From NCBI RefSeq assembly GCF_003612555.1, contig NZ_RAZF01000025.1, positions 1 to 43,658 on the forward strand: DNA of 43,658 bases, written 5' to 3'. Position numbers and translations under genes: made by a program. Of this stretch, positions 34,831 to 42,690 are shown one piece after another. Every line of letters starts with the position of its first letter. The stretch's first letter is position 1. Below the pieces are notes generated by a model that saw only the letters and a list, made by a program, of their open reading frames with translations, made no database searches and was not told the origin of the DNA. Origin of the DNA: Acutalibacter sp. 1XD8-33. Its GTDB lineage: Bacteria; Bacillota; Clostridia; Oscillospirales; Acutalibacteraceae.

Positions 34831-34873
34831 ACCGGCCCAGGTGCTCGGGCGGCCTATGGCTTTGTTCCCACAG

Positions 34874-34911
34874 AAAGAAATCCCCCAGGCTCCCCCGGGG
34901 GATTTCTTTTG
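34874..34911. terminator. Terminator between frlB and a convergent gene
   Basis: AAAGAAATCCCCC (34874-34886) pairs perfectly with GGGGGATTTCTTT (34897-34909), followed by T. Confidence 0.8.
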
Positions 34912-34923
34912 TGATTAACTATA

Positions 34924-35448
34924 TTATTCCAGCTGTTCCCTCCACTTCCGCCATTCAGAGGACCCATTGATTTCGTCCATCAGGCCCTTGAGCTCGCTGC
35001 CAGCGGCAAAAACCGCCATTTCCTTCGTGACGAAGAGGATTTCCCCGCTGTCCTTCCGGAATAAGCAGAAGAGAAGCGGCCCGCCCGCCGGATCCGATCC
35101 CCACACCAGACAGTAGGGCCAGAGAGGGGACGCCGGGTCCTTTGCCTGATGCTCCAGCGTGTCGAAAAGCTCATACTGGAATTTCCTCTCATTTCCCGCC
35201 GTGCCGGTCAGCGTGCCCCGTATATTGGCGGCGTGATACCACTGGCCCAAGTGGATGGGAACGAGCCAATCCGCGCCCAGGTTATAGGTGAGGGTGGCCT
35301 TTATGGGCTCCCGCCCGCTGTCGGTTACCATGGTGCATTGGAATTCCACCGTCTCCATCCAGAAATTCGCTATAAGGAGAAACACTGCCAGCACCAGTGC
35401 CAGGGCGCAGACACCTCCGATGAGCCATTTTCTCTTTTTCATCCACAA
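34924..35448 (-). CDS. Membrane-anchored protein of unknown function
   Basis: 174 residues. Basic start MWMKKRKW, then one membrane helix (about 9-28, GGVCALALVLAVFLLIANFW), then an extracytoplasmic domain with MVTDSGREPIKATLTYNLG, HLGQWYHAANIRG and FVTKEMAVFAAGSELKG. Possibly an uncleaved signal anchor. A GGGAG site precedes the start. It is convergent with frlB and shares its terminator. No family recognised. Confidence 0.6.
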   Translation of the reverse strand: MWMKKRKWLIGGVCALALVLAVFLLIANFWMETVEFQCTMVTDSGREPIKATLTYNLGADWLVPIHLGQWYHAANIRGTLTGTAGNERKFQYELFDTLEHQAKDPASPLWPYCLVWGSDPAGGPLLFCLFRKDSGEILFVTKEMAVFAAGSELKGLMDEINGSSEWRKWREQLE

Positions 35449-35469
35449 AGCTCCCTTTTCTATATATAT

Positions 35470-35920
35470 TTATTATACCATAAGAAAAAACATTTGTCTA
35501 TGATTTTTGAGGCCGAGAGGGCGTCAATTTTTTTGAAGTGTTGGAAGGCCTTCGGGCGCACGCAGCTGGCACATTCTTCATCCAGGGGAGCTTTTTATTC
35601 AGTTGCAAAAGAGTTTCATCTCGTTACACGAGATGAACTCTCCGCCCCCTCTTAAGAGTTTTGCTTTGCAAAACTCGGACAGTTAATCGAGTGAAACGAA
35701 GATTAACTGTTATTCACACCCGCAAAAATTGCGCTTCTCAGGCGTCTAGGCCCCTTGCGGGGTGTGGGGGTGAGCGTTCTGCCGGATACTTGGCAAAGCC
35801 AAGTATTGCAGACAACGCTGCGAACCGACCGAGCCGGCAGGCGAGACAGCCCCACGACCTTGCCCCAAAAATTTCCGGATTTTGTAACGTTTCGAGCTTT
35901 TCCCCGTCATATTGTCGAGA
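35470..35920. repeat. Intergenic hairpin mosaic 2
   Basis: No gene. At least four perfect or near-perfect hairpins: GAGTT(T)CATCTCG/CGAGATGAACTC (35608-35637), GAGTTTTGC/GCAAAACTC (35656-35676), ACAGTTAATC/GATTAACTGT (35679-35710), ATACTTGGC/GCCAAGTAT (35786-35806). The word CCCGCAAAAATTGCGCTTCT (35719 on) recurs at 40794, and ACCGACCGAGCCGGCAGG (35824 on) recurs with one change at 39114. Confidence 0.65.
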
Positions 35921-35934
35921 AAGGAGGTGATCCC

Positions 35935-36420
35935 GTGCCCAAGTTCGATGAGGTCTACGCGGAATATTTCGACGTGGTCTATAGCTATGCCCTCCGGCTC
36001 TCCCACGACCCGGCCCTGGCGGAGGAGGTCACCCAGGAGGCCTTCTTCAAGGCCCTGAAGAAAATCGACGGCTTTCGGGGGGAGTGCCAGCTGCGGGTCT
36101 GGCTCTGCCAGATCGCCAAGAATACCTACTATAGCCTGCTGGAAAAGCGCCGCCGGTCCGCCCCGGCCCCGGAGGAGAGCTGGCCGGACCCCGCCGCTTT
36201 CGAGGACCGCTTCGCCGACCGGGAGACCGCCCTGGCCGCCCACCGGGAGCTCCACGCCCTGGAAGAGCCCTACCGGGAGGTATTCTGGCTGCGGGTGTTC
36301 GGGGAGCTGAATTTCGGGCAGATCGCCGGGCTCTTCGGCAAGAGCGAGAGCTGGGCCAGGGTCACCTACCACCGGGCAAAAATGAAGCTGAAGGAACGGC
36401 TGGACGAGAAGGGGTATTAG
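35935..36420 (+). CDS. ECF-type sigma-70 family factor
   Basis: 161 residues from GTG 35935, preceded by an 11-base perfect anti-16S match, AAGGAGGTGAT; upstream in-frame sequence is the hairpin mosaic and not coding. Region 2: YFDVVYSYALRLSHDPALAE, EVTQEAFFKALKKIDGF. Region 4: EEPYREVFWLRVFGELNFG, QIAGLFGKSESWARVTYHRA. It directs RNA polymerase to stress or envelope promoters. Its anti-sigma factor follows 36 bases later, so the two are probably co-transcribed and autoregulated; no ECF-type promoter was confirmed. Confidence 0.85.
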   Translation: MPKFDEVYAEYFDVVYSYALRLSHDPALAEEVTQEAFFKALKKIDGFRGECQLRVWLCQIAKNTYYSLLEKRRRSAPAPEESWPDPAAFEDRFADRETALAAHRELHALEEPYREVFWLRVFGELNFGQIAGLFGKSESWARVTYHRAKMKLKERLDEKGY

Positions 36421-36456
36421 GGTCTGCGTCCACAGCCCTTCGGAAAGGAGAACAAA

Positions 36457-37338
36457 ATGAAATACCCATGCAAGCTGATCAAGGACCTGATGCCCCTGTA
36501 TCACGACGGGGTGTGCTCGGAGGAGTCCGCCGCCGCGGTGGAGGAGCACCTGCGGGAGTGCGAGCCCTGCGCGGAGGCCTACCGGGCGCAGCTGGAATCG
36601 GACCGGGTCCTGGCCCAGGGGGCGCAGGTTCCCCCCATAAAAGAAACCCCAGGAAGCGCGCCGGGCCCCCTGGGGAAATCGCTGAAAAAGGTGCGGCGGA
36701 GCATGAAATGGCGCACGGCGCTGATCTGGGTGCTGGCGGCGGTCCTGGCGGCCGGGTGGTGCGTGGGGGCCGGCTTCTGGCTGAACATGACCTCCGTTCC
36801 CCTGCCGGCGGACCTGATCGAAAGCGCGGAGTACCAGGAGCGGGAGGCGGGAGAGGGCGTCTACCCGGACGGCATCTCCCGGGAGATCGTCTTTACCCTG
36901 CGGGACCGCTACCGGGACGACTTTCCCATTGATGAGTATGGAGGCCTCACCTTTTCCCGGGTCTGGTGCGACGTGGACGGGGACGGCGGCGAGGAGGAGG
37001 TCATGCTCTGTTGCTTCCCCATCTCCCGGTGGAACTACCTGTTCTCCCGGATTCAGCGGCTGACCGGGCGGGAGCCGGACCGCAGCCGGGAGAAGATCGT
37101 GTTCCGGGTGCCGGTGGACGTGGACGGGCCGGAGAAGCTGGCTGACCGGGTGTACTTTTTCCCAGACCGGGAGGACTTCAGCAAAATCCTGCGCTACCCG
37201 GAGGAGCTGTCTCACTTCTCGGAGGGGACGGCGGAGTATTTCCCCACTGTGACGGAGGAGGACCGGAAGGGGGAGTCCGAGCGCAAGAGGCTTCTCCTGG
37301 AGCGGGGGGTGCTCCTGTGGGACAGGGAAGGTCTATGA
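36457..37338 (+). CDS. Membrane anti-sigma factor with zinc-finger domain
   Basis: 293 residues after GGAAAGGAG. The N-terminus has the ZAS zinc motif, HLRECEPC (HxxxCxxC), after KLIKDLMPLYHDGVCSEESA. One membrane helix lies at about 88-110 (ALIWVLAAVLAAGWCVGAGF). The outer domain of about 180 residues (WCDVDGDGGEEEVMLCCFPI and others) probably senses an envelope signal. It should hold the preceding ECF factor inactive at the membrane. The 3' end overlaps that of the convergent lipoprotein gene by six bases. Confidence 0.8.
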   Translation: MKYPCKLIKDLMPLYHDGVCSEESAAAVEEHLRECEPCAEAYRAQLESDRVLAQGAQVPPIKETPGSAPGPLGKSLKKVRRSMKWRTALIWVLAAVLAAGWCVGAGFWLNMTSVPLPADLIESAEYQEREAGEGVYPDGISREIVFTLRDRYRDDFPIDEYGGLTFSRVWCDVDGDGGEEEVMLCCFPISRWNYLFSRIQRLTGREPDRSREKIVFRVPVDVDGPEKLADRVYFFPDREDFSKILRYPEELSHFSEGTAEYFPTVTEEDRKGESERKRLLLERGVLLWDREGL

Positions 37339-38178
37339 CTCCCAGCCCATGCCCGCCTCTCCGGCGGTCCACAGGCCGTCCCGCTTCTCCACGTTCAGCC
37401 GGTAGCCGATGGCCCCCAGGCCGCTCCTCCACTTGGTCACGTCCAGGGTGAAGCTGGTTTCGGTCACGTCGGCGGTTTTCAGCTCAAAATGCACGCCGTC
37501 CTTCCAATAGAGTTCCTCCATGTTGATGTAGCCCTGGTCCCCCAGCTCCCGGATGGTGCCATACAGGGGTTCGCACTGGTGGGCGGAGGCGAACACCCAG
37601 CCGATGGCCTCCAGCTCCTTCTGGGAGAGCTCCTCCGGGCCGGAGAGGTCGAAGCCGAAGTATCTGCAGTTGTCGTTGAGGCCGTCGTCATCTTCGCCGT
37701 AGAGATCTTCCAGCACATCCAGGTACAGGGCGATCAGCCCGTCGTCCCAGCCGGTGACCTGGAGGGCGTCCGCGTGGATCTGCCCGGGGTAGGTCTCCAG
37801 GACGGCGCCGTCATAGTGGACGGAGACGGTCATGCCCGGCTTCAGCTCGTCCTCCAGGCCGGGCTCGAAGGCGATGCTCTCCGGCGTCCCGAAGGTGAGC
37901 AGGGAGCCGTATTCCTCCGCCACGGCGGTGAGGCCCGTTTCCCTCACTTCGATGAGGATCATTTCCTCCCAAACGCCGTCGGCGGACTGGTCGGAAACTT
38001 CTTGGCCTGCGGAGGACTCCTCCCCGGCGGGTTCGGTGGGCTCGGGCGTTTCGGCGACGTTAGAAAGGCTTCCCTGGCCGGGGGCGTTCTTGGAAGAGGG
38101 GAGGCTGTTTTCCCCGCAGGCTCCCAGTACGCAAAGGACCAGGAGAAGGGCCAGAAAGGCCGGTAGGATTTGTTTCAT
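37333..38178 (-). CDS. Lipoprotein of unknown function
   Basis: 281 residues. The signal peptide ends in a lipobox, LGAC, with Cys21 as the lipid-modified residue, so the protein is anchored outside the membrane. A low-complexity linker (about 25-70, Ser/Glu/Pro-rich) precedes a DUF3221-like small beta domain (KPGMTVSVHYDGAVLETYPG) and a C-terminal domain (SQKELEAIGWVFASAHQCEP, FTLDVTKWRSGLGAIGYRL). Convergent with the anti-sigma gene and overlapping it by six bases. Function unknown; an envelope role linked to the sigma pair is only suggested by position. Confidence 0.65.
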   Translation of the reverse strand: MKQILPAFLALLLVLCVLGACGENSLPSSKNAPGQGSLSNVAETPEPTEPAGEESSAGQEVSDQSADGVWEEMILIEVRETGLTAVAEEYGSLLTFGTPESIAFEPGLEDELKPGMTVSVHYDGAVLETYPGQIHADALQVTGWDDGLIALYLDVLEDLYGEDDDGLNDNCRYFGFDLSGPEELSQKELEAIGWVFASAHQCEPLYGTIRELGDQGYINMEELYWKDGVHFELKTADVTETSFTLDVTKWRSGLGAIGYRLNVEKRDGLWTAGEAGMGWES

Positions 38179-38264
38179 GGATCTTCGCTCCTTTCAAATT
38201 GTCCTTCTAAGAGATAAGTCGTCGAAGGTGCCCGAAGGTTTCACAAAGACGGAAATAATATAAA

Positions 38265-38302
38265 AAAAGCGGCGCGTTCCTTTTTGGGAATGGGTCGCTT
38301 TT
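38265..38302 (-). terminator. Terminator of the pyrophosphatase gene
   Basis: On the minus strand, AAAAGCG...TTCCC / GGAA...CGC followed by a run of seven T, 17 bases after the ppa stop. Confidence 0.7.
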
Positions 38303-38318
38303 GCACGTTTAAGAATTT

Positions 38319-38855
38319 TTAGGCCTTGCAGAAGTCGTTTAAGTACCGGTCTAGGCAGGCATCGATTACAGCCTTGGCGTCATCCGGCCCCCGGGCCTCG
38401 CTGATCTCGGTGCTCTTGTCGCTCTCCAGCTGCTTGTAGACCTTGAAGAAATGGCGCATCTCCTCGAAAATATGCATAGGCAGCTGGGAGATGCTCTTAT
38501 AGCTGTTGTAGGTGGGGTCATCGAAGGGGATGGCGATGATCTTCTCGTCCTCCGCGCCGCTGTCGTCCATGATGATCACCCCGATGGGGTAGCACCGCAC
38601 CAGGGACATAGGGATGATGTTTTCGGAGCAGAGCACCAGCACGTCCAGGGGGTCGCCGTCGTTGGCGTAGGTACGGGGGATGAAGCCGTAGTTGGCCGGG
38701 TAGTGGGTGGAGGTGTAGAGGACCCGGTCCAGGCGCAGCAGGCCGGTTTCCTTGTCCATCTCGTACTTGGACTTGCTGCCTTTGGAGATCTCGATCACCG
38801 CGTAGAAGTCATCGGACTTGATGCGCTTGGGAGAGATGTCGTGCCAGATGTTCAT
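38319..38855 (-). CDS. ppa: Inorganic pyrophosphatase, family I
   Basis: 178 residues from ATG 38855; longer in-frame starts run through repeats. It has the family I motifs FYAVIEISKGSKSKYEMDKE, LYTSTHYPANYGFIPRTY, the metal site NDGDPLDVLVL, GAEDEKIIAIPFDDP and a final helix (FFKVYKQLES). It hydrolyses pyrophosphate from biosynthesis, pulling polymer synthesis forward. Cytoplasmic, single-gene unit with its own terminator. Confidence 0.93.
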   Translation of the reverse strand: MNIWHDISPKRIKSDDFYAVIEISKGSKSKYEMDKETGLLRLDRVLYTSTHYPANYGFIPRTYANDGDPLDVLVLCSENIIPMSLVRCYPIGVIIMDDSGAEDEKIIAIPFDDPTYNSYKSISQLPMHIFEEMRHFFKVYKQLESDKSTEISEARGPDDAKAVIDACLDRYLNDFCKA

Positions 38856-38929
38856 AGGGATGCCTTCTTTCTTGGTATATTTTTTCCTTGAGGGGAATAT
38901 GTTTGAGTAATACTGTGTGGCCTCCGCCG

Positions 38930-39200
38930 CCACAGACCGGCGGCTACGGCAAGGTCGTGGAGCTATGCTCCACACCTCGCAACCTTTGAAAAGGTTGACG
39001 AAACTTTTACCCTGGTTAGCTTGGAATGCTACAGTTAACAACATTGACCGGTCCAGCTGGTCTTAAGCTGGTCGTCGTGCGGGGGTGCTGGTCCCCAGTG
39101 GGGACCGTCAAGCACCGACCGAACCGGCAGGTGAGACCGAAACCCCACGACCTTGCCGTAGGGGGCGTTTCTTTGCCCCCGGAGGCCTTCCAATACTCCA
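38930..39200. repeat. Intergenic hairpin mosaic 3
   Basis: No gene in 38856-39240. It contains the 32-base word inverted (38979-39010), CTACGGCAAGGTCGTGG (about 38944) and its inverted partner CCACGACCTTGCCGTAG (39145-39161), GGTCCAGCTGG/CCAGCTTAAGACC-type pairs near 39050-39075, and GTGCTGGTCCCC/GGGGACC near 39086-39107. ACCGACCGAACCGGCAGG (39114 on) is shared with mosaic 2. Confidence 0.65.
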
Positions 39201-39240
39201 ATACTCAAAAAAACACGCACTTAACCATGGAGGGATGACA

Positions 39241-39531
39241 ATGACCTGCAGAATGGAGGACCTGCGGAGCAAGGAGGTGATCAGCGTCAAGGACGGCGGG
39301 CGGCTGGGCTTTGTGTGCGACCTGGAGGTGGACACGGGCGCCGCCGCCGTGGTGGCCCTGGTGGTTTACGGCCGGGCGCGGCTCTTCGGGCTTTTGGGCC
39401 GGGACCCGGACACGGTGATTCCCTGGAGGGACATTGAGATGATCGGCGGGGACATTGTGCTGGTGAAATGCCCCGCGCCGCCCCAGAGCGAGAGCCTGCT
39501 TGCAAGGCTGTGGAGAAAGCTGGCGGGATAG
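39241..39531 (+). CDS. YlmC/YmxH-family PRC-barrel protein
   Basis: 96 residues from ATG 39241, six bases after GGAGGG; an ATG at 39235 is too close to the site. The PRC-barrel reads MEDLRSKEVISVKDGGRLG, FVCDLEVDTGAAAVVALVVY and VIPWRDIEMIGGDIVLV. Family members in endospore formers (YlmC, YmxH) are small sporulation-associated or cell-division-neighbourhood proteins of unknown mechanism. Convergent with the patatin gene. Confidence 0.8.
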   Translation: MTCRMEDLRSKEVISVKDGGRLGFVCDLEVDTGAAAVVALVVYGRARLFGLLGRDPDTVIPWRDIEMIGGDIVLVKCPAPPQSESLLARLWRKLAG

Positions 39532-39547
39532 CGACGCGCGGGGGCGG

Positions 39548-40402
39548 TCAGCGGCCCAGGTAGGCCCGAAGCCTGGGCATGGCCAGCTGGCAGGCCTCCC
39601 GTCCGTGGTCGTACAGGGCTTGGAGCTTCTCCACGTCCTTCTCCGTCCGGCTCACCGTCACCGGCTCCAGCGGGCGGATCACAAAGAGCTTCCCCTCCGC
39701 CTCCAGCCGGTCGATCTCGTCCATCTCGGCGTTATAGTGCCGGGGCACGTTGAGAATGGCCCGCACCAGCTGGGGATACCTGCGGTAGACCCGGGCGTAG
39801 AGCCGTGCGGCCGGGCGGGAGACCGGCGCTTTCCGGTAGCCGTGCTCCCTGGTGGTGACCACCACCACCTTGCTATAGCCCTCGTCCAGAGGCCGCCGGT
39901 AGGGCACGGAGACGGACAGGCCCCCGTCCAGGCAGGGCTCGCCCTCCACATCCACCATGGGGGAGAGAAGGGGCAGGCTGGCACTGGCCCGAATGGCCGG
40001 GTAGATGTCATCCACGCCGCTCTTTTCATAGTAGCGGGCTTCACCGGTGAGGCAGCTGGTAGCCACGGCGGTATATTGGCAGGGAGAGCTCTGAAACGCC
40101 TCCCGGTCCAAGGGGAGGAGCACGTCGCTGACCTCCCCGAAGAGAAAGTCGAAGTTGAAGATGCTCCGGTGGCGGATCAGGCTGCGCAGGCCCATATACC
40201 GGGGATCGTTTACAAAGCTGAGGTTCACCTTCGCGGTGCGCCCCGGCTGACCGGAGACAATGTTCACCCCGGTGAGGGCCCCGGCGGACACCCCGAACAC
40301 CCCCTCCCAGGAGAAGCCTTCCTCCATCAAAAGGTCGGTGACGCCCGCCGAAAACAGGCACCGCAGAGAGCCCCCCTCCAGGGCCAAAGCAATTTTATCC
40401 AA
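39548..40402 (-). CDS. Patatin-like phospholipase
   Basis: 284 residues. Oxyanion loop LALEGGSLRCLFSAGVTDLL, nucleophile elbow GVSAGALTG (Ser), and catalytic Asp in CLDGGLSVSVPYR. Both parts of the Ser-Asp dyad are present. The length and C-terminal half (HGYRKAPVSRPAARLYARVY) match bacterial RssA/YjjU-like lipases. Expected to hydrolyse acyl chains of lipids; no signal peptide, so probably cytoplasmic or membrane-peripheral. Confidence 0.88.
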   Translation of the reverse strand: MDKIALALEGGSLRCLFSAGVTDLLMEEGFSWEGVFGVSAGALTGVNIVSGQPGRTAKVNLSFVNDPRYMGLRSLIRHRSIFNFDFLFGEVSDVLLPLDREAFQSSPCQYTAVATSCLTGEARYYEKSGVDDIYPAIRASASLPLLSPMVDVEGEPCLDGGLSVSVPYRRPLDEGYSKVVVVTTREHGYRKAPVSRPAARLYARVYRRYPQLVRAILNVPRHYNAEMDEIDRLEAEGKLFVIRPLEPVTVSRTEKDVEKLQALYDHGREACQLAMPRLRAYLGR

Positions 40403-40469
40403 AAGACCACTGTCCTTTCCGTCAGTTTTACAGATTCATTTTACACCATAGAATAAAAACTTTCAAGCC

Positions 40470-41010
40470 TTCCCCGTTGATTTTCTCCCGCCCTGTTGCT
40501 ATAATACCTATATATCACATTTTTTGGGACGCGCCCCAGGCGGAATGCGCCCGGCTGGCTCTCAGCCCGCGAAGCTGGCACACCGCGCCTAGTGTGTTCG
40601 AGGAGTAAGCTGGGTTTCGCGGTAGTGACAAAAAGATAAACACTCGCGCAGCTCGGTTTATCTTTCCGTTTTCCTGCGGAAAACTCGCCGGGCTGGGTGC
40701 GAAACGCTCACAGCTGGCTGGTTCCGGCTTCCAGGGGTGCTTTTTATTCTTGCAAAAAGCACCCCTCTTGGCGGACTTCGTCCGCCAATTCACCCCGCAA
40801 AAATTGCGCTTCTCAGGTGTTTAAGGTCAAGACCTTGGGGCGTTGCCCCAAACCCTACCAGGGGCCTAACGCCCCTGGACCGCGCAATGTGTCGTGGCTA
40901 TGCGAAAACCATTAAACGTTCACGACGAACGAAGTGAGGAGTGGGTAAAAGTTTCGTCAACCTTTTCAAAGGTTGCAGGGGTTTGGGGACGGCGTCCTCA
41001 AGGTCTTAAA
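40470..41010. repeat. Intergenic hairpin mosaic 4
   Basis: No gene in 40403-41024. Hairpins: AAAGATAAAC/GTTTATCTTT (40632-40665), GTTTTCC/GGAAAAC (about 40669-40685), AGGGGTGCTTTTT/AAAAAGCACCCCT (40733-40767), TGGCGGAC/GTCCGCCA (40769-40787), CCTTGGGG/CCCCAA (40833-40851), AGGGGC/GCCCCT (about 40860-40877). It holds a copy of the 32-base word (40945-40976) and of CCCGCAAAAATTGCGC (40794 on), and shares CACTCCTC-type flanks with mosaic 1 in inverted form. Confidence 0.7.
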
Positions 41011-41024
41011 AGGAGGGACGTGCC

Positions 41025-41699
41025 ATGCGCATACGGAAGAAGGCCTGGGCCCGGCCGGAGCTGGCCGCCTGCGGCTACTACATCGAAGATCCGGCGGGGC
41101 AAAAGGGCCGCTGGCAGGAGGGATTCGGGGAGAAGCGCCCCCTGCACCTGGACCTGGGGTGCGGGAAATGCGTGTTTCTGGCGGAAGCCGCCCGCAACAG
41201 GCCGGACGTGAATTTCGTGGGCATTGACATCAGCTATGATATTCTGGGCGTAGGGCGGCGGAATATACAGGCGGCGTTCGGGGAGAGGGAGCCGGACAAC
41301 GTGCTGCTGTGCTACTATAATATTGAGCGCCTGCCGGAGCTCTTCGCCCCCGGCGAGGCGGACCGGCTCTATATCAACTTCTGCAACCCCTGGCCCGCCG
41401 CAGGCTGCCACAAGCGCCGCCTGACCCACACCCGCCAGCTCCTCCAGTACAAGCCTCTGCTGGCCCCCGGCGGGGAGATCTGGTTCAAGACGGACAACGA
41501 TGATCTGTACCTGGCCACCAAGCGGTATCTGGGCGAGGCGGGGTTTGAGATCTTTTACGATACCAGGGACCTCCACGGGGAGAACGACCCGGAGAACATC
41601 CTCACCGAGCACGAGCTCATGTTCAGCGCCCAGGGGATCCAGATCAAAGCCTTGCGGGCGCGGCACATGGCGCTGGGAATGGAGAAAGAATTAGGCTAG
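41025..41699 (+). CDS. trmB: tRNA (guanine-N7-)-methyltransferase
   Basis: 224 residues after AGGAGG. SAM-binding motif LHLDLGCGKCVFLAEAA, then NFVGIDISYDILGVG, the TrmB motif LYINFCNPWPAAGCHKRRLT and EIWFKTDNDDLY. It methylates G46 in the variable loop of tRNAs. Length is normal for the family. The NFCNPWPAAGCHKRR form differs a little from the common NFSDPWPKKRHxKRR but keeps the core Pro-Trp-Pro. Appears single-gene. Confidence 0.92.
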   Translation: MRIRKKAWARPELAACGYYIEDPAGQKGRWQEGFGEKRPLHLDLGCGKCVFLAEAARNRPDVNFVGIDISYDILGVGRRNIQAAFGEREPDNVLLCYYNIERLPELFAPGEADRLYINFCNPWPAAGCHKRRLTHTRQLLQYKPLLAPGGEIWFKTDNDDLYLATKRYLGEAGFEIFYDTRDLHGENDPENILTEHELMFSAQGIQIKALRARHMALGMEKELG

Positions 41700-41888
41700 G
41701 TTTCGCCGTGCGTCATGCGTTTTGCTTTACGAAACTCTGCCAAGCTGGGCGTAAAGCGCCCCCAGCTGACCAGGATAAAAATTTCGCATCCCTTCCGTTG
41801 GCGTGACGCAGCGCCGAACCGAAATGCCCTCCTAGACAGCGGCGTATCTTTTTGCCCGGAATGTGGGAATTCCTTGCCGAAGATTGGC

Positions 41889-42182
41889 ATGAAAACACCC
41901 GCCAAGGAGAAAAGGCGGAAGAATAAGACTGCAAAACCCAAGGCTCGCCCTAAAAAGCCTAAAAAATCGAGCCGTTTGTTGAGAACAGCTATGACGGCTA
42001 TTACAACGACCGCCACTTCTATGTTTGTGGTAATCGTGCTATTGTCTAGGTTCGTGCTATTTGCCGGGTATGTACCTACGGAATCTATGGAACCGGCGAT
42101 ACATAAAGACAGCTATATTCTGGGATGCAGGATTTTTGGCGAGCTGAAAGTGAGAGCAAAAATGAGTACGAGTAGTTCATAA
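41889..42182 (+). pseudogene. Signal peptidase I, truncated after the catalytic Ser
   Basis: A Lys/Pro-rich cytoplasmic start (KTPAKEKRRKNKTAKPKA), one membrane helix (TTTATSMFVVIVLLSRFVLF) and the SPase I serine motif YVPTESMEPAIHKDSYILG are visible. The frame then loses homology (KVRAKMSTSSS) and stops at 42180-42182. The catalytic Lys domain is missing, so no active peptidase can form. Upstream in the same frame, FCPECGNSLPKIG looks like half a zinc ribbon; together they could be remains of a zinc-ribbon/SPase protein. Sequence before 41830 resembles intergenic hairpin repeats. Confidence 0.6.
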
Positions 42183-42309
42183 TTGATAAAAAACGGAGAG
42201 TGAAAATCTCCATGTTGAGTTTCTGTAAGAATCCTATTAAGCTGCTGTAAAAAGGTAGGCAAAAGCATCTGTAAAATGCAAGTTGTATAAGCCATTCCTG
42301 CAAACCCTC

Positions 42310-42338
42310 TTGACAACCGTAACTGATTGTGCTACACT
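42310..42338 (+). promoter_or_regulatory. Promoter of the trpE T-box transcript
   Basis: Consensus -35 TTGACA (42310-42315), exact 17-base spacer, -10 TACACT (42333-42338). It begins the leader below. The DNA between 42183 and 42300 shows no supported gene. Confidence 0.7.
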
Positions 42339-42344
42339 CCATCC

Positions 42345-42660
42345 AGAAACCGTTGGAGCGGAGATCAAACCGGTTACGCCTCTACAGAGAGCCCGCGATG
42401 CTGAGAATCGGGTGGGAAACAGGCCGGCAAATGGACCGCTGAGGGCGCGGGCAAAGAATGTTGTTCGGGGAATAAAATCCACGTTGTTCTGGCGAACAAG
42501 TTTGAGTACCCCGCGACGTGAGGGTATACGTCAGTTGCCGGGGGTATGTTGGTACTCCGCTAAGGGCGCGGTCTTGTCTCTTTGGCCGCGAAGCGAGGTG
42601 GCACCGCGAGCGATCATTCGCCCGTCCTTGACTATTTCATGTCGAGGGCGGGCTTTTTGT
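42345..42660 (+). ncRNA. T-box riboswitch upstream of trpE
   Basis: The conserved T-box AGGTGGCACCGCG (42596-42608) is followed by a terminator hairpin, GCCCGTCCT (42620-42628) with AGGGCGGGC (42645-42653) and TTTTT. The competing antiterminator would pair T-box bases. A structured Stem I region fills about 42345-42460; AAATGGACC near 42432 is a candidate specifier loop with UGG (Trp), which suits the downstream trpE. Uncharged tRNA-Trp would allow read-through. The leader seems intact although the gene it controls is broken. Confidence 0.85.
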
Positions 42661-42690
42661 ATTTGTCCGCCCCCAAAAGGAGGTATTTCC

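Noticed and set aside
35746-37215. 489-residue minus-strand ORF
   Set aside because: Antisense to the ECF sigma and anti-sigma genes, which have strong motifs and ribosome-binding sites.
39016-39238. Small ORFs in the 38.9-39.2 kb gap
   Set aside because: They fall in repeat modules and lack start signals or coding character.
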